DNA of 59,833 nucleotides from Symsagittifera roscoffensis. Its lineage: Eukaryota; Xenacoelomorpha; Acoela; Convolutidae. Numbering within the stretch: position 1 is the stretch's first letter; the number at the start of each line of letters is the position of its first letter. The stretch lies in contig NW_026970699.1 of assembly GCF_963678635.1 (NCBI RefSeq), positions 1 to 59,833 on the forward strand, in the 5' to 3' direction. This document shows positions 10,559-20,845 of the stretch, in pieces. The position numbers and the translations under genes were made by a program. A model generated the notes under the pieces. It was not told the origin of the DNA. It saw nothing but the letters and a program-made list of their open reading frames with translations, and made no database searches.

Positions 10559-11277
10559 TGTTCCAAGACTTTCTCTCTACTGTCCCAAGACTATTCAGTG
10601 TTGTCCCAGTACTTCTTGTCAGTGTCCCAAGACCACTGTCCCAAGACCCTTGCCCTGAGACTACTGTCCCAAGACTACTGTCCCAAGACTAATGTCCCAA
10701 GGCTACTGTCCCAAGAGTAGTGTCCCAACACTAATGTCCCAAGACTAGTGTCCCAAGACTACTGTCCCAAGACTAGTGTCCCAAGACCACTGTCCCAAGA
10801 CCAATGTCCCAAGACCACTGTCCCAAGACCAATGTCCCAAGACCATTGTCCCAAGACCACTGTCCCAAGACCAATGTCCCAAGACCAATGTCCCAAGACC
10901 AATGTCCCAAGACCAATGTCCCAAGACCAATGTCCCAAGACCAATGTCCCAAGACCACTGTCCCAAGACCAATGTCCCAAGACCACTGTCCCAAGACCAA
11001 TGTCCCAAGACCACTGTCCCAAGACCAATGTCCCAAGACCAATGTCCCAAGACCACTGTCCCAAGACCAATGTCCCAAGACCAATGTCCCAAGACCAATG
11101 TCCCAAGACTGTTTCGTACCAAGAATGCTCTGGTCCAAGACTGTCCCAAGGCTGCACTGTCCCAAGACTGTCCCAAGACTGCTCTGTCCCGAGACTGTCC
11201 CAAGACCGTGTTGCTCCAAGACTGTCCCCAGACTGCAATGTCCCAAGACTTCTTCGGTACTGTCCCAAGACTTGTCA
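10559..11277. repeat. 14-bp minisatellite, consensus GTCCCAAGACCAAT
   Basis: Diverged units on both flanks (10,559-10,740 and 11,110-11,277) surround about 26 near-perfect units at 10,740-11,108. The only frequent variation in the core is ACTGTCCC versus AATGTCCC. The unit length is not a multiple of three and has no stop in several frames, so long false ORFs appear on both strands. It lies in the leader of element A, upstream of gag. Confidence 0.97.
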
Positions 11278-12165
11278 CTGAGTGTCTGGATATCGGATCT
11301 CTTCTTCTTCGTTGTAGGGACTATTGAACCACTGTACTTTTTACCACCACTTGAGCTCTAGTAAAAATTTTCCCAAAATCCCTATCTTAATGGTCAAAAC
11401 CCAAATACTAATCCCCCTGTATTTGTCTCCCTCTCTATGTTTCAGGCTATTCGAAACCCTAAATTCCCCGCAGGTATCTTGTGATCACCTGTTCGTTAAA
11501 ATACCAACAACAAATTTTCACCAAAACGTAAAGATTTAGACTGGAAAATACTCAAAAACAGATGGATTAATTCTCTTGAAATTCAAGGTTGACCGATGTC
11601 AATCTTTGTCCGAAAAAAATGTCTGGTACCCGATTGCCACGCGTTTTCCTCCCCCCTGCTAGCGATCTTATGGGGTATCACAAAAACTGTCTATGTCCGT
11701 TCCCCCCTACCGATCCGACCAGGGTACCTACCTTAACCTGATTTTAAATTTGGATATCCACTTCTTATAACCAACGCGTGTAAGTATCTAATATAACTAA
11801 ATCGACGATGTCGAACAATTAGTTACCCTAACGTGTCCCCCCTTTTTACAATTTACAACCGCTAACCTCTAACTTAATCAGCCCCCCTTCTACTCTCCCC
11901 CCTCTTTAGCCCCCCTCTTAAGTCGAAAAATCCCTTAAGCGCCGGGTGCTAAACCTCTCGAGAGAAAACCGTAGACCTGTTTCCAGGCCTGCTTGTGTAA
12001 AAACTTCCTCAAAACAATGGGGCTCCGCTTATCCAATTTAACACTTATCTCCTATAATGTAATGTGGATTCTTACGATATCCGTTGCCCAACTTGAGAAC
12101 ACCCCTGTGCGTCCTCTTGCAGTGATCCTGTGCTGGTTGTCTCTGTTCTGCACTTGACAGCAGCA

Positions 12166-12362
12166 CCACTTTCCCACTTGGCTGGTCACCTCTTCCAGTC
12201 AAGTTTCCAGTGGGTTCAGCTCAGTCCTTCTGAACCACTTTCCCACTCGGCTGGTCACCTCTTCCAGTCAAGTCTCCTAGTGGTCCGGATTGATCCTTGT
12301 GAACCACTTTCCCACTCGGCTGGTCACCTCTTCCAGTCAAGTCTCCTAGTGGTCCGGCTAGG
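12166..12362. repeat. 69-bp tandem repeat, three copies
   Basis: Copies start at 12,166, 12,235 and 12,304 (exact 69-bp period); the third is cut short. Each begins CCACTTTCCCACT and contains GGCTGGTCACCTCTTCCAGT. The first copy differs most. It lies in the leader or LTR zone of element A. Confidence 0.95.
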
Positions 12363-12853
12363 TTGCAATCTATCTGAAAACCCTTAACAACGCCCCCCAC
12401 TCGGGCACCTTATTGAAGTCACTGGTTTAAATTGCTAGATTGATCGAAACGATCGGTCTTATAAAAAAGTATGGGTATACTATTTAATTAATATAAAGGT
12501 TTGATCCAAATGATCCGGTATCGAAGTCACTGTCTTTTCGTTTTATGGTTTTTGTTCGTTTTTGTATATATTTTTTTGTTTTTATTTCGCTTTTTGTCTT
12601 TTTGCCGGTTTTTTTGTCACCCTAGTTACCCCCCCTTACTCGGTTAGCTAGGCCTCGTTCGGAGAGCGTACCAGCAAGTTTTCTCAAGTTTTCTTAAAAA
12701 GCTATCACGGTACAACCGGAAGGTTTACACGTTCCCGCTGAACCGTACCACCGGTACTCTAGAATGGGCATGCAGCCCGGAGCTGTGTCAAGTGGTTTCG
12801 ACTCCGTAGTCATGATGTCGTGAAAACACCCAGGAGCGCCATAAAAACACTAT

Positions 12854-12972
12854 GTAACAGTCGCCTACTTCGGTCACATATGAGGCTTAAGAAAAATAAG
12901 CCCTATAACCATTGGCTCAAGAGTCAGGGACACTATCTCTTGTGTTTTTCTACCTCAAGAACGGTCGGAGCC
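12854..12972 (+). repeat. Inverted repeat arm, left (partner 16,034-16,150)
   Basis: About 119 bp that match the reverse complement of 16,034-16,150 with scattered differences. Shared core: CCATTGGCTCAAG followed by GGGACACTA. The two arms enclose the MULE and the RT scrap. As the left arm lies in the presumed LTR zone of element A, the simplest reading is that both arms are pieces of the same LTR family in opposite orientation. Confidence 0.85.
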
Positions 12973-13759
12973 AATTCGGTTCGCTTGCGACATGAGACTA
13001 GAACCCGTTACAGCTTAAAGGCTACTACCAAAATATCCCCCCACTCTAGAAAATAAGAATGTTCCCATACTTAGGTCTCAAAATACCCAAAATACACGAA
13101 CGCCGTTAAAAACAGGGTCGGAACAATCCGTTAAGTTACTTTTTATAGGACAGTGGAACTTTGATCCATTTCTCAACATAACAATCATAAAACACACTCG
13201 AGAAAATTAAATTAGGGACTCACATGTTGATGCACTCAAGCACAGGGAGTAATTAAATTGATAAGCAACTCGAGAATTAAATAAGATAACTAGATAAGTT
13301 CAATACTAATCAGTTTTGATAACAGAAATAAGTTTTGACTCTAGAATTGGAGTTTTTGTCTGAACCATTGGGACACTCAAGCTGTCCACCTTTCCATTGA
13401 AGGTTCACTCTGGTTCGGTTCGAATGGTTATTCTCTCTTCTCGTGATTATCTCTCTTCCCATTTCAGGACAAGACGGCTCTACTCGTGTATTATTTTGTA
13501 TCTGGAAATTGCGAATAGCAATTTCCTGCTGTTTTCTTAAGTGTTTTCCCGCAATTGCAAATTCGGTCGTTCTGATTTTTCACTTTGTGTTTTCAGTTGG
13601 TGCGAGAAAACTGAGCACGACAGGCTCCATTCGAAATTTTGAAAATAAAAACTTCACTCCAAAATCACGTATTTTCGTGTCCCTCAAGGTCAAACTTCAT
13701 GATATGACCGACTGGCACAAGGAAAGGGTTGATCCATCTTCGATGGAGATGATGAATTT

Positions 13760-13811
13760 GGGAAACGGACTTTATCCTCCACGGTCATTATCCTCCAGGC
13801 GATATCCTCCA
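13760..13811 (+). repeat. MULE terminal inverted repeat, left
   Basis: Starts GGGAAACGGACTTTATCCTC; its first 52 bp match the reverse complement of 15,102-15,153 with about five differences. Weaker similarity built on the motif TTATCCTCCA continues to about 13,860. Confidence 0.92.
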
Positions 13812-13974
13812 CCATTATCCTCCATTTCTCAAACAGGGACTTTTTCCGTCATTTTTATCCCCCAATTTTATTAATTTGGATGTTTTCCTCCAATTAGTAA
13901 ATTCAGTCAAATTATTAGATTATATCCAATATTTGATGAGATTATATCCAATATTTGATCATTTCAGACAATAA

Positions 13975-14871
13975 ATGGAACTTCCTGATCATTCCGCGTA
14001 CGGGCAGCGCAATTATATGGAACAAGTTGACTTCGGAACATCTGAAGACGAGCTTTCCTGCAATGAAACAGTTTACTTTGAGGAATTTCAGGTTCACACG
14101 TTCGTCACTAATAGTGCATCGCAAGAGAGGCAGCATGTACCTATATCGTTTGCAATAATGTCAGGAAGAAGCATGAATGATTATAAAAGTGTACTGCAAG
14201 AACAATTAGATGTCGCTGGACGATGCAAAGTGGAAGAGGTCGTTTGCGATTTTGAAGTGGCGCTTTGGAAAGCAATACAATCAGTCTTTCCTCAAACGTC
14301 GATTAGAGGCTGTTATTTCCATTGGACACAAGCGGTTTTTAAGCACATCACTGAGAATGGACTTAAAGATGCGTACTCTTCTGTTGAAGCGATCCGCACA
14401 TTCCTCCGGAAGGTATTGTCTCGACCGTTGCTTCCCAGTGAATTGATACGTCGGGCATTTAAATTTTTGAATCAAGAGGCAAAGACCTTCAACGACAATC
14501 GTCTCGTAACGTTCATGGAGTACGTCCGAAGGCAGTGGATTGACTCGAAAATGTTTCCACCTGAGACCTGGTGCCAGTTCATGAAAGGTACTCGCACAAA
14601 CAATGATCTTGAATCATGGCACCACCGCATCAACAAGCGCGCCATGAACCCGAATGTAAATTTTTATTTTCTCGTGCAGGTACTTTTCAATGAGGCACAG
14701 TTGGTTGAAATTAATTTGCGGATCCTGTCTGTACAGGAGAGCCGAAAAGGCTATGTGGAGAAGCAAAAGCTTCTTTTCGAGGTTTGGAATGCTTTCATTG
14801 AAGGCAACATCAGTGCCGGAACCATGCATGGTAGGTGCTCACGGCTTGTTGGATGTCCGAGTAATTTGTAA
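13975..14871 (+). pseudogene. MULE transposase, N-terminally truncated
   Basis: 298 codons from ATG. The MULE transposase core is visible: PISFAIMSGRSMNDYKSVL, second catalytic Asp in VEEVVCDFEVALWKAI, the C-x-x-H signature in RGCYFHWTQAVFKHI, and the third acidic residue in TNNDLESWHHRINKR. The family's first Asp (usually D-G-T) is not evident; the matching place reads CNETVYFEEFQ. The zinc-finger N-terminus is missing. The frame may extend upstream through a TTTCAG splice acceptor at 13,964-13,969, but no upstream exon is visible inside the element. It would cut and rejoin DNA at the TIRs; this copy is probably inactive. Confidence 0.88.
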
Positions 14872-15101
14872 TTTCTAATACATTCCAATTTGATAATATA
14901 TTCTATCCCTTAATCTCATCATTTTAGACATTTTAGTACCAGATTCTGATCACTCACCTCACAAAAGCCTTTACAACCTATTTTCAAAAAATTATTAGTT
15001 AAAAAGTTACCCTCAGTGGTCTGAAACTATGATTTTTAGATTCAGCGTCTTTATCCTCCAACATTTGGCGGATAAAGTCCCTCGGAGGACTTTAGCCGCC
15101 A

Positions 15102-15153
15102 TGGAGGATATCGCCTGGAGGATAATTACCGTTGAGGATAAAGTCCTGTACCC
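15102..15153 (-). repeat. MULE terminal inverted repeat, right
   Basis: Partner of the left repeat; read on the minus strand it starts GGGTACAGGACTTTATCCTC. The 9-bp target duplication GATGAATTT follows at once at 15,154-15,162. Confidence 0.92.
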
Positions 15154-15162
15154 GATGAATTT

Positions 15163-15458
15163 TATCTACTGAACAGAAAGAATAGTTATATAAAAAATAG
15201 TAGTAGCCCTTTGTTTAGGAGTGACCTCGTGGTCTGGGGATACTGAGATCCAGCCATGAGCTCACTATTTTGCATGTAGTTGAGTTAATTTGGGCGTTCT
15301 GGTCAAAGCCGGGGAACAGTAACGTTTTTGTCGTTTGTCGACCCGATGGTAGAAAAACCACCAGAAGAACTGGCTTTGGTAGAGACGGTGAAAAGCATGT
15401 AGAGCTTTGTTAAGATGCTGGCCAGTCGTTTTTTAATTTAGCTTTATTTTCCGCCGAT
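15163..15458. other. Spacer, no gene seen
   Basis: Non-coding. The part at 15,222-15,310 has a vague tRNA/SINE look (GTGGTCTGGGGAT, then GGTCAAAGCCGGGGAAC), but no cloverleaf can be drawn. Confidence 0.4.
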
Positions 15459-15692
15459 ATGTACTTCCGGGCGAATGTTACAGATAAATCACATTTTTTT
15501 CTTACTCGTGCTAAATTTCATGGACACATCATTGAAGGAAAAACAATTATGCCTTTAAATTCACAAACAGATGCATTATTAAAACTTCAACCACCGACTA
15601 ATAAAAAGAAAATCCATGAGTTCTTTGGAATCTGTAACTTTTTGAGTAAATACGTTTATAAAATGCAACTTATTTCTAATTCCTTCTTTTAA
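15459..15692 (+). pseudogene. Ty3/Gypsy RT fragment (thumb/connection)
   Basis: 77 codons containing FHGHIIEGKTIMPLNSQTDALLK then KKIHEFFGICNFLSKYV (shown here in short pieces of one frame). This is the conserved end of Ty3/Gypsy RT, where the family has F-L-G-H-x-I and F-L-G-x-x-N-Y. Only this scrap remains. It is on the plus strand, opposite to element A, and the inverted-repeat arm at 16,034-16,150 downstream could be its LTR. Confidence 0.8.
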
Positions 15693-16437
15693 CCGGGTTA
15701 AAGTTTGAAACGTGCGAATTCTAGTTAAAGATGTTATCAGTTAGTTTGTTCAATCATTCATTCGCAAATACTGTAGTGGAATGTTAAGCAAAATATTGAA
15801 AAGGCGAGCGTGAATGGGGGCGAGTCAAGTGGTGGGTTCGGGAGTTTACAAATTAAACAACACATAAATTTATAAGTTTTTGTCTTGAACTTATTACTCA
15901 TTCAAAATTTTATTACGCTACGTAATCGATTCTTGAGCCGTAGTGACTATGTGAGTACAAAATTTAATTTCTAGTGTGCATTTTATAGGGTTATCTTGAG
16001 GTATGGCGGGTTTTAAGTTGATCCATCTGTAGTGACTCCGACAGAAAGAGGTGTTAAAATAACAAAAGGTAGTGTCCCTAACCCTTGAGCCAATGGTTAT
16101 ATGGCCTATTTTTCTTGACCTCATATATGAAATAAGCGGACGACTGTTACCCATCCATCTTTTAGAGCTCAAGCTGGTATGAGGATATTTAAAAAATGTA
16201 GAGCTTCAAATTGAGTTAAATTTTTCACGAATGAACCGCCAAAGAAACACTTGGGCATGCTATTGATTGGTCAACGTCACCAGATAAGATATATTGTAAC
16301 TACTAGTTTTGAGGATGAAAAAGCATTAAGTCTTTAATTGTGCAAGAATCGTTGCATTCTCTGATAACGGGGAAGGAAGACTTGGAATCTTCTGATAAGT
16401 CACAAGTTTGGTAGACGAGAGTTTCTTTCAGGATGGG
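15693..16437. other. Spacer with inverted-repeat arm, no gene seen
   Basis: AT-rich, apart from the arm at 16,034-16,150. No exon signal until the TTTCTTTCAG at 16,422-16,431. Confidence 0.5.
16034..16150 (-). repeat. Inverted repeat arm, right (partner 12,854-12,972)
   Basis: Reverse-complement match to the left arm, with TGAGCCAATGGTTAT as the clearest shared word. The similarity stops on both sides within a few bases, so only about 118 bp are shared. Confidence 0.85.
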
Positions 16438-16552
16438 ATGTTGAGAAAGTTCTCATCTCGCCAGATTGCGTTATGTGGATTTTGCTTTTGTCTCCTCTTT
16501 GTGCTTCTAAATATTGTCCTCTACCTTGACTTCTTGCCTACTTATGTTCCAG
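16438..16552 (+). CDS. Possible first coding exon of a type II membrane protein
   Basis: ATG begins a 38-codon frame: a short basic N-terminus (MLRKFSSRQIALCG), about 20 hydrophobic residues (FCFCLLFVLLNIVLYL), then DFLPTYVPG, cut after the first base of a codon by a good donor G|GTATGT at 16,553. A TTTCTTTCAG acceptor lies six bases upstream of the ATG, suggesting a 5'-UTR intron or a trans-splice site. A short cytosolic basic tail plus one membrane anchor is the usual start of Golgi glycosyltransferases and similar enzymes. No downstream exon could be found; the following 740 bp are AT-rich and then a LINE is inserted. T-rich DNA can mimic membrane segments, so this is tentative. Confidence 0.4.
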
Positions 16553-17284
16553 GTATGTACCCTATTGCGTCTTAATTATTGACTAAGGAAATTAAAGCTT
16601 CTTTTTTACACTTGTGAGAGCTGGACTCTTTTTCATTTATAAATATCTGATGGCCGGCGGCTGTAAGAATTGGTGACGTGCTCAGTTTTTTGAATATTCA
16701 TATCTAATGACTTGTTAGATTTCATTGCAATCACTGTTAATTACCGTTTTATAGATAGGATTTGCTGTTTTTTGATCGGTTTGGGTCAATTTTTTTTATC
16801 TACTTGGTTGCCTCATTGTAGTTCGTCTAACAATTGATAATATAAAAGGGAATTTCTCATATTTATTTTACAAAGTTGTTGGGGGTATAGGCCATTTTTC
16901 GGGTTCGTCTTTTTTTATTCCATTGACTTTTTTCGGGTTGTCTTATTGCTATGTTTTCTCGGTGATGTCGAGAACTATATGTTGTCAAAAGATGTCAAAG
17001 TTTAAATCGGTAGCTAAAGTTTACAGCCATAAATTTGTTTTCTTATTAATTGTAAAGTTTTTCCTTCTTCTAAATGCTTCTAGGAACATGCGTTCTATGC
17101 AGCCCGTTTTTCTGCATTTGTTCTGCTTTCCGTGTTTTTTCATTTACATTCGCGGTAAAAAATTTTAATGAAATTTCACTGTGATTTTTGTTTCGGCGCT
17201 CTCGGTTTATTTTTGATTGTCTTAATTTAGCTTCCGGTTTTTTAAAGCCAGACAACTACATCGGTTATTTAATTTTTTTTGAAT
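16553..17284. other. AT-rich spacer or intron, no gene seen
   Basis: T-rich sequence without convincing coding frames. If the exon ending at 16,552 is real, this is its intron. Confidence 0.5.
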
Positions 17285-17306
17285 AGTAGTAGTAGTAATA
17301 GTAGTA
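17285..17306 (-). repeat. Triplet microsatellite at the LINE 3' end
   Basis: TAGTAGTAGTAATAGTAGTA on the plus strand; on the LINE strand it is the terminal repeat that replaces a poly-A tail in many CR1/L2-type elements. Confidence 0.75.
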
Positions 17307-17344
17307 TAAGACTATAATTATTGCTGTTAGGCAACACAGATAAA

Positions 17345-17911
17345 TTAGTTAAAGTAACTTTTACAGTTATGATTATATTTGTTAGCTAAAAAGCATTTTA
17401 GCATCATGTAAAGACGGGTTTTGAAAACTGAAGGTTTCAGAAAAAGCGTTAGGTCAGTGTTCCGGTGTAGTTTGTTAGCATATGCAGTAGTTCTCCTCAG
17501 AAACGAAGTGTCTGTTGATTTCTTTGCTGTTTTTTGTAAGACAAACTGATGTTCAGCAAGATGGCGAAGAGGGTAACGAGGTTGCTGTCGCACAGTTATC
17601 TTCTCCCAGATAGAGAAATCTAAATAGCCACATATTATCTTGTTAAAAAGACACAAATCTTCAAACTCTTGCATAAGGCAGATAGGTAGCCTATTCAATT
17701 TTCTTAAACGATCTTCATATGAGCTTCCAGACGTGATCCACTTTAAGACGCGGCTTTGAAATAACTCTAATTTTTGTAATTCACACTGGTTAGGGTGCCA
17801 GATTTCAGAACCATTCAACAGACGATACAAGAAAAGATTTAGAAAGATTGACCTTCGTAGATTTTGGTAGATGAAAAGGAAGGGATCGTTTAAGCTTGAC
17901 AAAATGACCAT
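17345..17911 (-). pseudogene. LINE ORF2 C-terminal region
   Basis: 188 codons downstream of RT with the typical thumb and tail pattern: LNGSEIWHPNQCELQKLE followed by FQSRVLKWI, then a run with arginine-rich helices. It ends in TAA about 40 bp from the microsatellite tail. It is separated from RT by a frameshift. Confidence 0.85.
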
Positions 17912-17924
17912 AGCAAATATTTAG

Positions 17925-18960
17925 TCACTTTTCAATGTGAGATTTCCATTTAAGATAATGAGATATGGTAATTCCAAGATCAATGACAGATTTGGAAGGG
18001 TTTACGGGAATATCTCCAAATAACAAGACAGAATCAGTTTGTCTACCAAAAATAATAAACTGGATTTTGTTCAAGTTGTATGTCATTTGCTTGTCAATTG
18101 CCCACTGAATACATTGGTTCAAATCGTTTTGTAAGTCATCCAAGACAGAAGAACGGAATTTACTGTCATCGGCAAAAAGAAACATAACAGAGTCAGTGCA
18201 GCAATCAGGCAGATCATTAATAAAAGCCAAGAAAAGCGGTGGCCCTAGAATAGAACCCCGGGGTACCCCGCTGGTGATAGGCAAACATTTCGAGATAGAA
18301 TTGTGAACAGAATTTAGAAAATAAAAGAGTGTGGCACTTTGTCAAAGGCTTTAGAGAAGTCTAAATAGAAGCAATAAGTACTGCCACCAGTGTCAATATT
18401 AGCATAAACCTCTTAAGAAAATGTTTAAGTTGGGTAATGGTGGAGCGCCGGTTCATAAACCCAAACTGATCATGATTAATACTTTGTCGTATGAGGGGGT
18501 ATAGAAAATTAAGTAAGATGTGTTCAAAGGTTAACGATAGCTTAGATAATATACTGATGGGACGATACGATGTAACATTACTTTTATCTGCCTTTTTGTA
18601 GATAGGATATATGCGAGACATTTTCCAAGTATCAGGGTAAACACAACTGAAACAGATAGCTTGAAAAAGTTTTAATACATGGTATGAGATATCAGATGAA
18701 ATATGCCTCAGCAGAGAAACTGGGATGTTAATTGGACCTGTGCCCAGAGAAGTAGTGCTGAGTGCAGTTTCAACAGATGACTGGTCAAAAACCAAGTCAT
18801 TGAACAGGTGATCCGAGTAATCATTGAATGATGTAGATTCATCTTGATAGACATCACAGAAGTAGACATTAAAGGCTTCACAGACTTTCTCGCCCGTATA
18901 GTTATCTTTTTTGTTGGAATTATGTTCAGGCAGGGGAGAATCGCAGTTTAGGTTCCTCAA
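17925..18960 (-). pseudogene. LINE reverse transcriptase
   Basis: Two frames (18,960-18,361 and 18,284-17,925). The first contains YPDTWKMSRIYPIYKKAD, SYRPISILSKLS and HDQFGFMNRRSTITQL, the conserved blocks of LINE RT. The second begins with SGVPRGSILGPPLFLAFIND and has the catalytic FLFADDSKF box, then the DLGITISHYLKWKSHI block. The break between them removes continuity near the block before SGVPRGS. RT primes on nicked target DNA. Confidence 0.94.
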
Positions 18961-19098
18961 CAGTTTAAAGCAATTAGATAAATCAGAGTGGGTATTAGCA
19001 AATGAGTATACATAAACAATAGTGTCAAGTCAATTGACTCACTGTAGAGCTTGCGTAAGTTGCAGCAACGTTTAAAAGTTGAGTTATTTGTTCTTTCT

Positions 19099-20010
19099 TC
19101 AGTTTTCAGCTTGTTGAGGAGATGCGTTGAGTGCGAAGAATAAAAAGAAGGGTACAATAGCCTTGTTTTGGCGTTTCTTGTATACAAAGTTCTGAAGAAT
19201 GCCTTCAAAGTTGTTAAAACAATTTTCGGTATATGTATTAGAACTGATATCCTCAAGAACAGAGAAAATACTAGCAGTGAATTGTGCACCAATGTCAGGA
19301 AATGAGTGATAAGGAATGGAAAAATTTTGAGGGGATGCTGGTTTACGGGAACTGTCATTGGTAACAGAGAAGTCAAAGTATACTGCATAATCATCCGAAA
19401 AATCTGTAGGAGCCACATTAACTGGTAAAAGCTGTTGTGGGTCAAAATTGGCGAAAACCAGTTCAAGAATATTGCCTGAGTTATGCGTGCCAATATTAAC
19501 ATGTTGCTCAATGTTATGTTCAAGTAAGAAATCGATGAAAGGATTGGCATTATCATTATTAATGGAGTAATCCCAATTTGTGTTCGGTTCATTAAAATCG
19601 CCCGTGATTATATAGTGTGTGTCGGGGGCGTTTGACAAAACGGTTTTCAAAAAAATCAACAATAGAACAGTAGCCAACGCGGTAATTACTAGAAACAGGA
19701 GGGTTATAAATACGTATCAAACTAAATGGAATGCTCAGGTGCAACTTAACAGCGCAGCCAAAGTCATACTTTGTCCTGATCACAGAAAACCCACAAGAGC
19801 AATTTGTAATGATGGCAGTACCGCCGTGGGTACCCAAAGCCCTGTCTTTCCTAGCAATAACATTATAAGACGTAAGCAGTAAAAAATTTTCACGGAAATG
19901 GCCGTCCAGCCATGTTTCCGTGAGACAGATAAAATGAGGGAGATGTAACGATATACGATTAGATAAGGCAGTGCGTTTTGAAAAGGATAATTAGCTTCGA
20001 CAGTTAATGA
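19099..20010 (-). pseudogene. LINE ORF2 endonuclease (EEP) domain
   Basis: Split over at least three frames. Visible pieces: a start region with INCRS, the Glu motif LTETWLDGHF near 19,900, GTHGGTAIITN near 19,820, IRIYNPPVSSNYRVG near 19,710, and the Asp/Asn motif ITGDFNEPNTNWDY near 19,600. These match the catalytic E, D and N of the APE-like endonuclease of LINEs, which nicks target DNA. Frame breaks show decay. Confidence 0.85.
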
Positions 20011-20032
20011 GAGACAGCGTTTAATTGTGTAG

Positions 20033-20837
20033 TCAATTTTTGATCGATACGTCAATGGCAACGCCATCACAGAATAACTTTAGGTTTTTATCTTCAAGCG
20101 CTCGCGCTGTTCCAGTTTCGATTAATTCGAATAGTTTTTCCAAGATCGCTTTTTCAAGTGTGCGCTCTTTTGGCGAGAGCTCAGGAACAATAAGAATACC
20201 TTTTTTATACAGTTTTTCGTTAATGGCCTTATTTACCCACAATCTCGCGTCCCATACAGAGTTAAATGTGACCAGCAATGGACTGTTTCTGGCGTCTTTG
20301 AATTGACCCAATCTTCTGCATTCACTAATATTAGGAGTTATGTGCAGATCTGTAATGACCGTTCAACAGTGTCCTTGTCCTCCAGCGTTCAAGCGAAAAT
20401 TGCTTCTTACTCTCATTAATTCCCACAATTTTAACATTGTATTGAAGAGTCAGCGCCTTTCTCTAAATGCGTTGGTTTAACTTTTTTATCAGGTTCCATC
20501 GTTTTTTCTTTAACTTGCATGGCTTCGATAGATCTGTCAATTTTCTCCGTGTAAGAAGTTACTTTTTCGTCAAGGGCAGATATGGTAGGTAAAGTAGAAT
20601 CAACTTTTTCATTTAGCGAGTGAAAGGTAGGCAAGATAGACTTAGCTTCTCGAAGGTGATAACGGTGTCGCGAAGAAGGCACAATATCCAGCCCTTTGTC
20701 AGTTTCTCAGTCAATGGCTTGAATTTCTCGTCGTTTGCATGTACCAGTTCGTCAACCTGAGGATAGTAGTTTCGTCCTCCACCAACTGAAGTTGAGTTAG
20801 ATCGGCCACGGCCACGTCCGGCCACCTCGTCGGTCAT
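20033..20837 (-). pseudogene. LINE ORF1 (coiled coil plus RNA-binding-like domain)
   Basis: Three overlapping open pieces. The N-terminus starts with ATG at 20,837 (MTDEVAGRGRGRSN, a basic Arg/Gly start), then heptad-rich sequence with several EKV/EKL repeats at about 20,700-20,431. The last piece (20,311-20,033) contains NSPLLVTFNSVWDARLWVNKA and ELSPKERTLEKAILEKLFEL, as in ORF1 RNA-binding domains of CR1/L2-like LINEs. It probably coats LINE RNA. Confidence 0.75.
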
Positions 20838-20845
20838 AATATCGG

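Larger units (their letters stand above)
1..12990 (-). mobile_element. Ty3/Gypsy LTR retrotransposon, element A (decayed; 3' end off the window)
   Basis: Read on the minus strand, the order is gag, zinc knuckles, protease (DTG), RT (YVDD), RNase H, integrase (HHCC plus D,D,E), which is the Ty3/Gypsy order. Stops and frameshifts split it into about ten open pieces, so this copy is not functional as read. It is long: the coding span alone is about 8.8 kb, because there are charged inserts between RNase H and integrase and after integrase, plus an extra ORF in the env position. I could not define its LTRs. The 3' LTR should lie left of position 1, and the 5' LTR and leader somewhere in 10.4-13.4 kb, so the right boundary given is approximate. 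Confidence 0.9.
11278..13759. other. Leader / presumed 5' LTR zone of element A, no gene seen
   Basis: Apart from the 69-bp repeat and the inverted-repeat arm listed separately, this stretch is T/C-rich with many short C runs and no coding signal. By position it must contain the 5' LTR, primer-binding site and leader of element A. I could not place the LTR ends, because no second copy is in the window. Confidence 0.5.
13760..15153 (+). mobile_element. Mutator-like (MULE) DNA transposon, 1,394 bp
   Basis: Three independent signs agree: a transposase frame with the MULE pattern, terminal inverted repeats, and a 9-bp direct repeat (GATGAATTT) at 13,751-13,759 and 15,154-15,162 that exactly brackets the repeats. 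Nine-base target duplications are typical of Mutator elements. The element is short for an autonomous MULE and lacks the transposase N-terminus, so it is probably a deleted copy. It sits inside the debris next to element A. Confidence 0.92.
17285..20845 (-). mobile_element. LINE (non-LTR retrotransposon), CR1/L2/Jockey-like
   Basis: Minus-strand order: ORF1 with coiled coil and RNA-binding-like domain, then ORF2 with an endonuclease/exonuclease/phosphatase domain and RT carrying the F-A-D-D box. The 3' end runs into a TAG/TAA triplet microsatellite at 17,285-17,306, as is common in CR1/L2-like LINEs. About 3.5 kb, so near full length, but several frameshifts split both ORFs. I cannot place the clade exactly without a tree. 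Confidence 0.9.

Noticed and set aside
10745-11361. Long ORFs of 157-185 codons on both strands
   Set aside because: They are translations of the 14-bp minisatellite, open by unit length, with repeated Cys-Pro-Lys or Gly-Thr-Leu-Val words.
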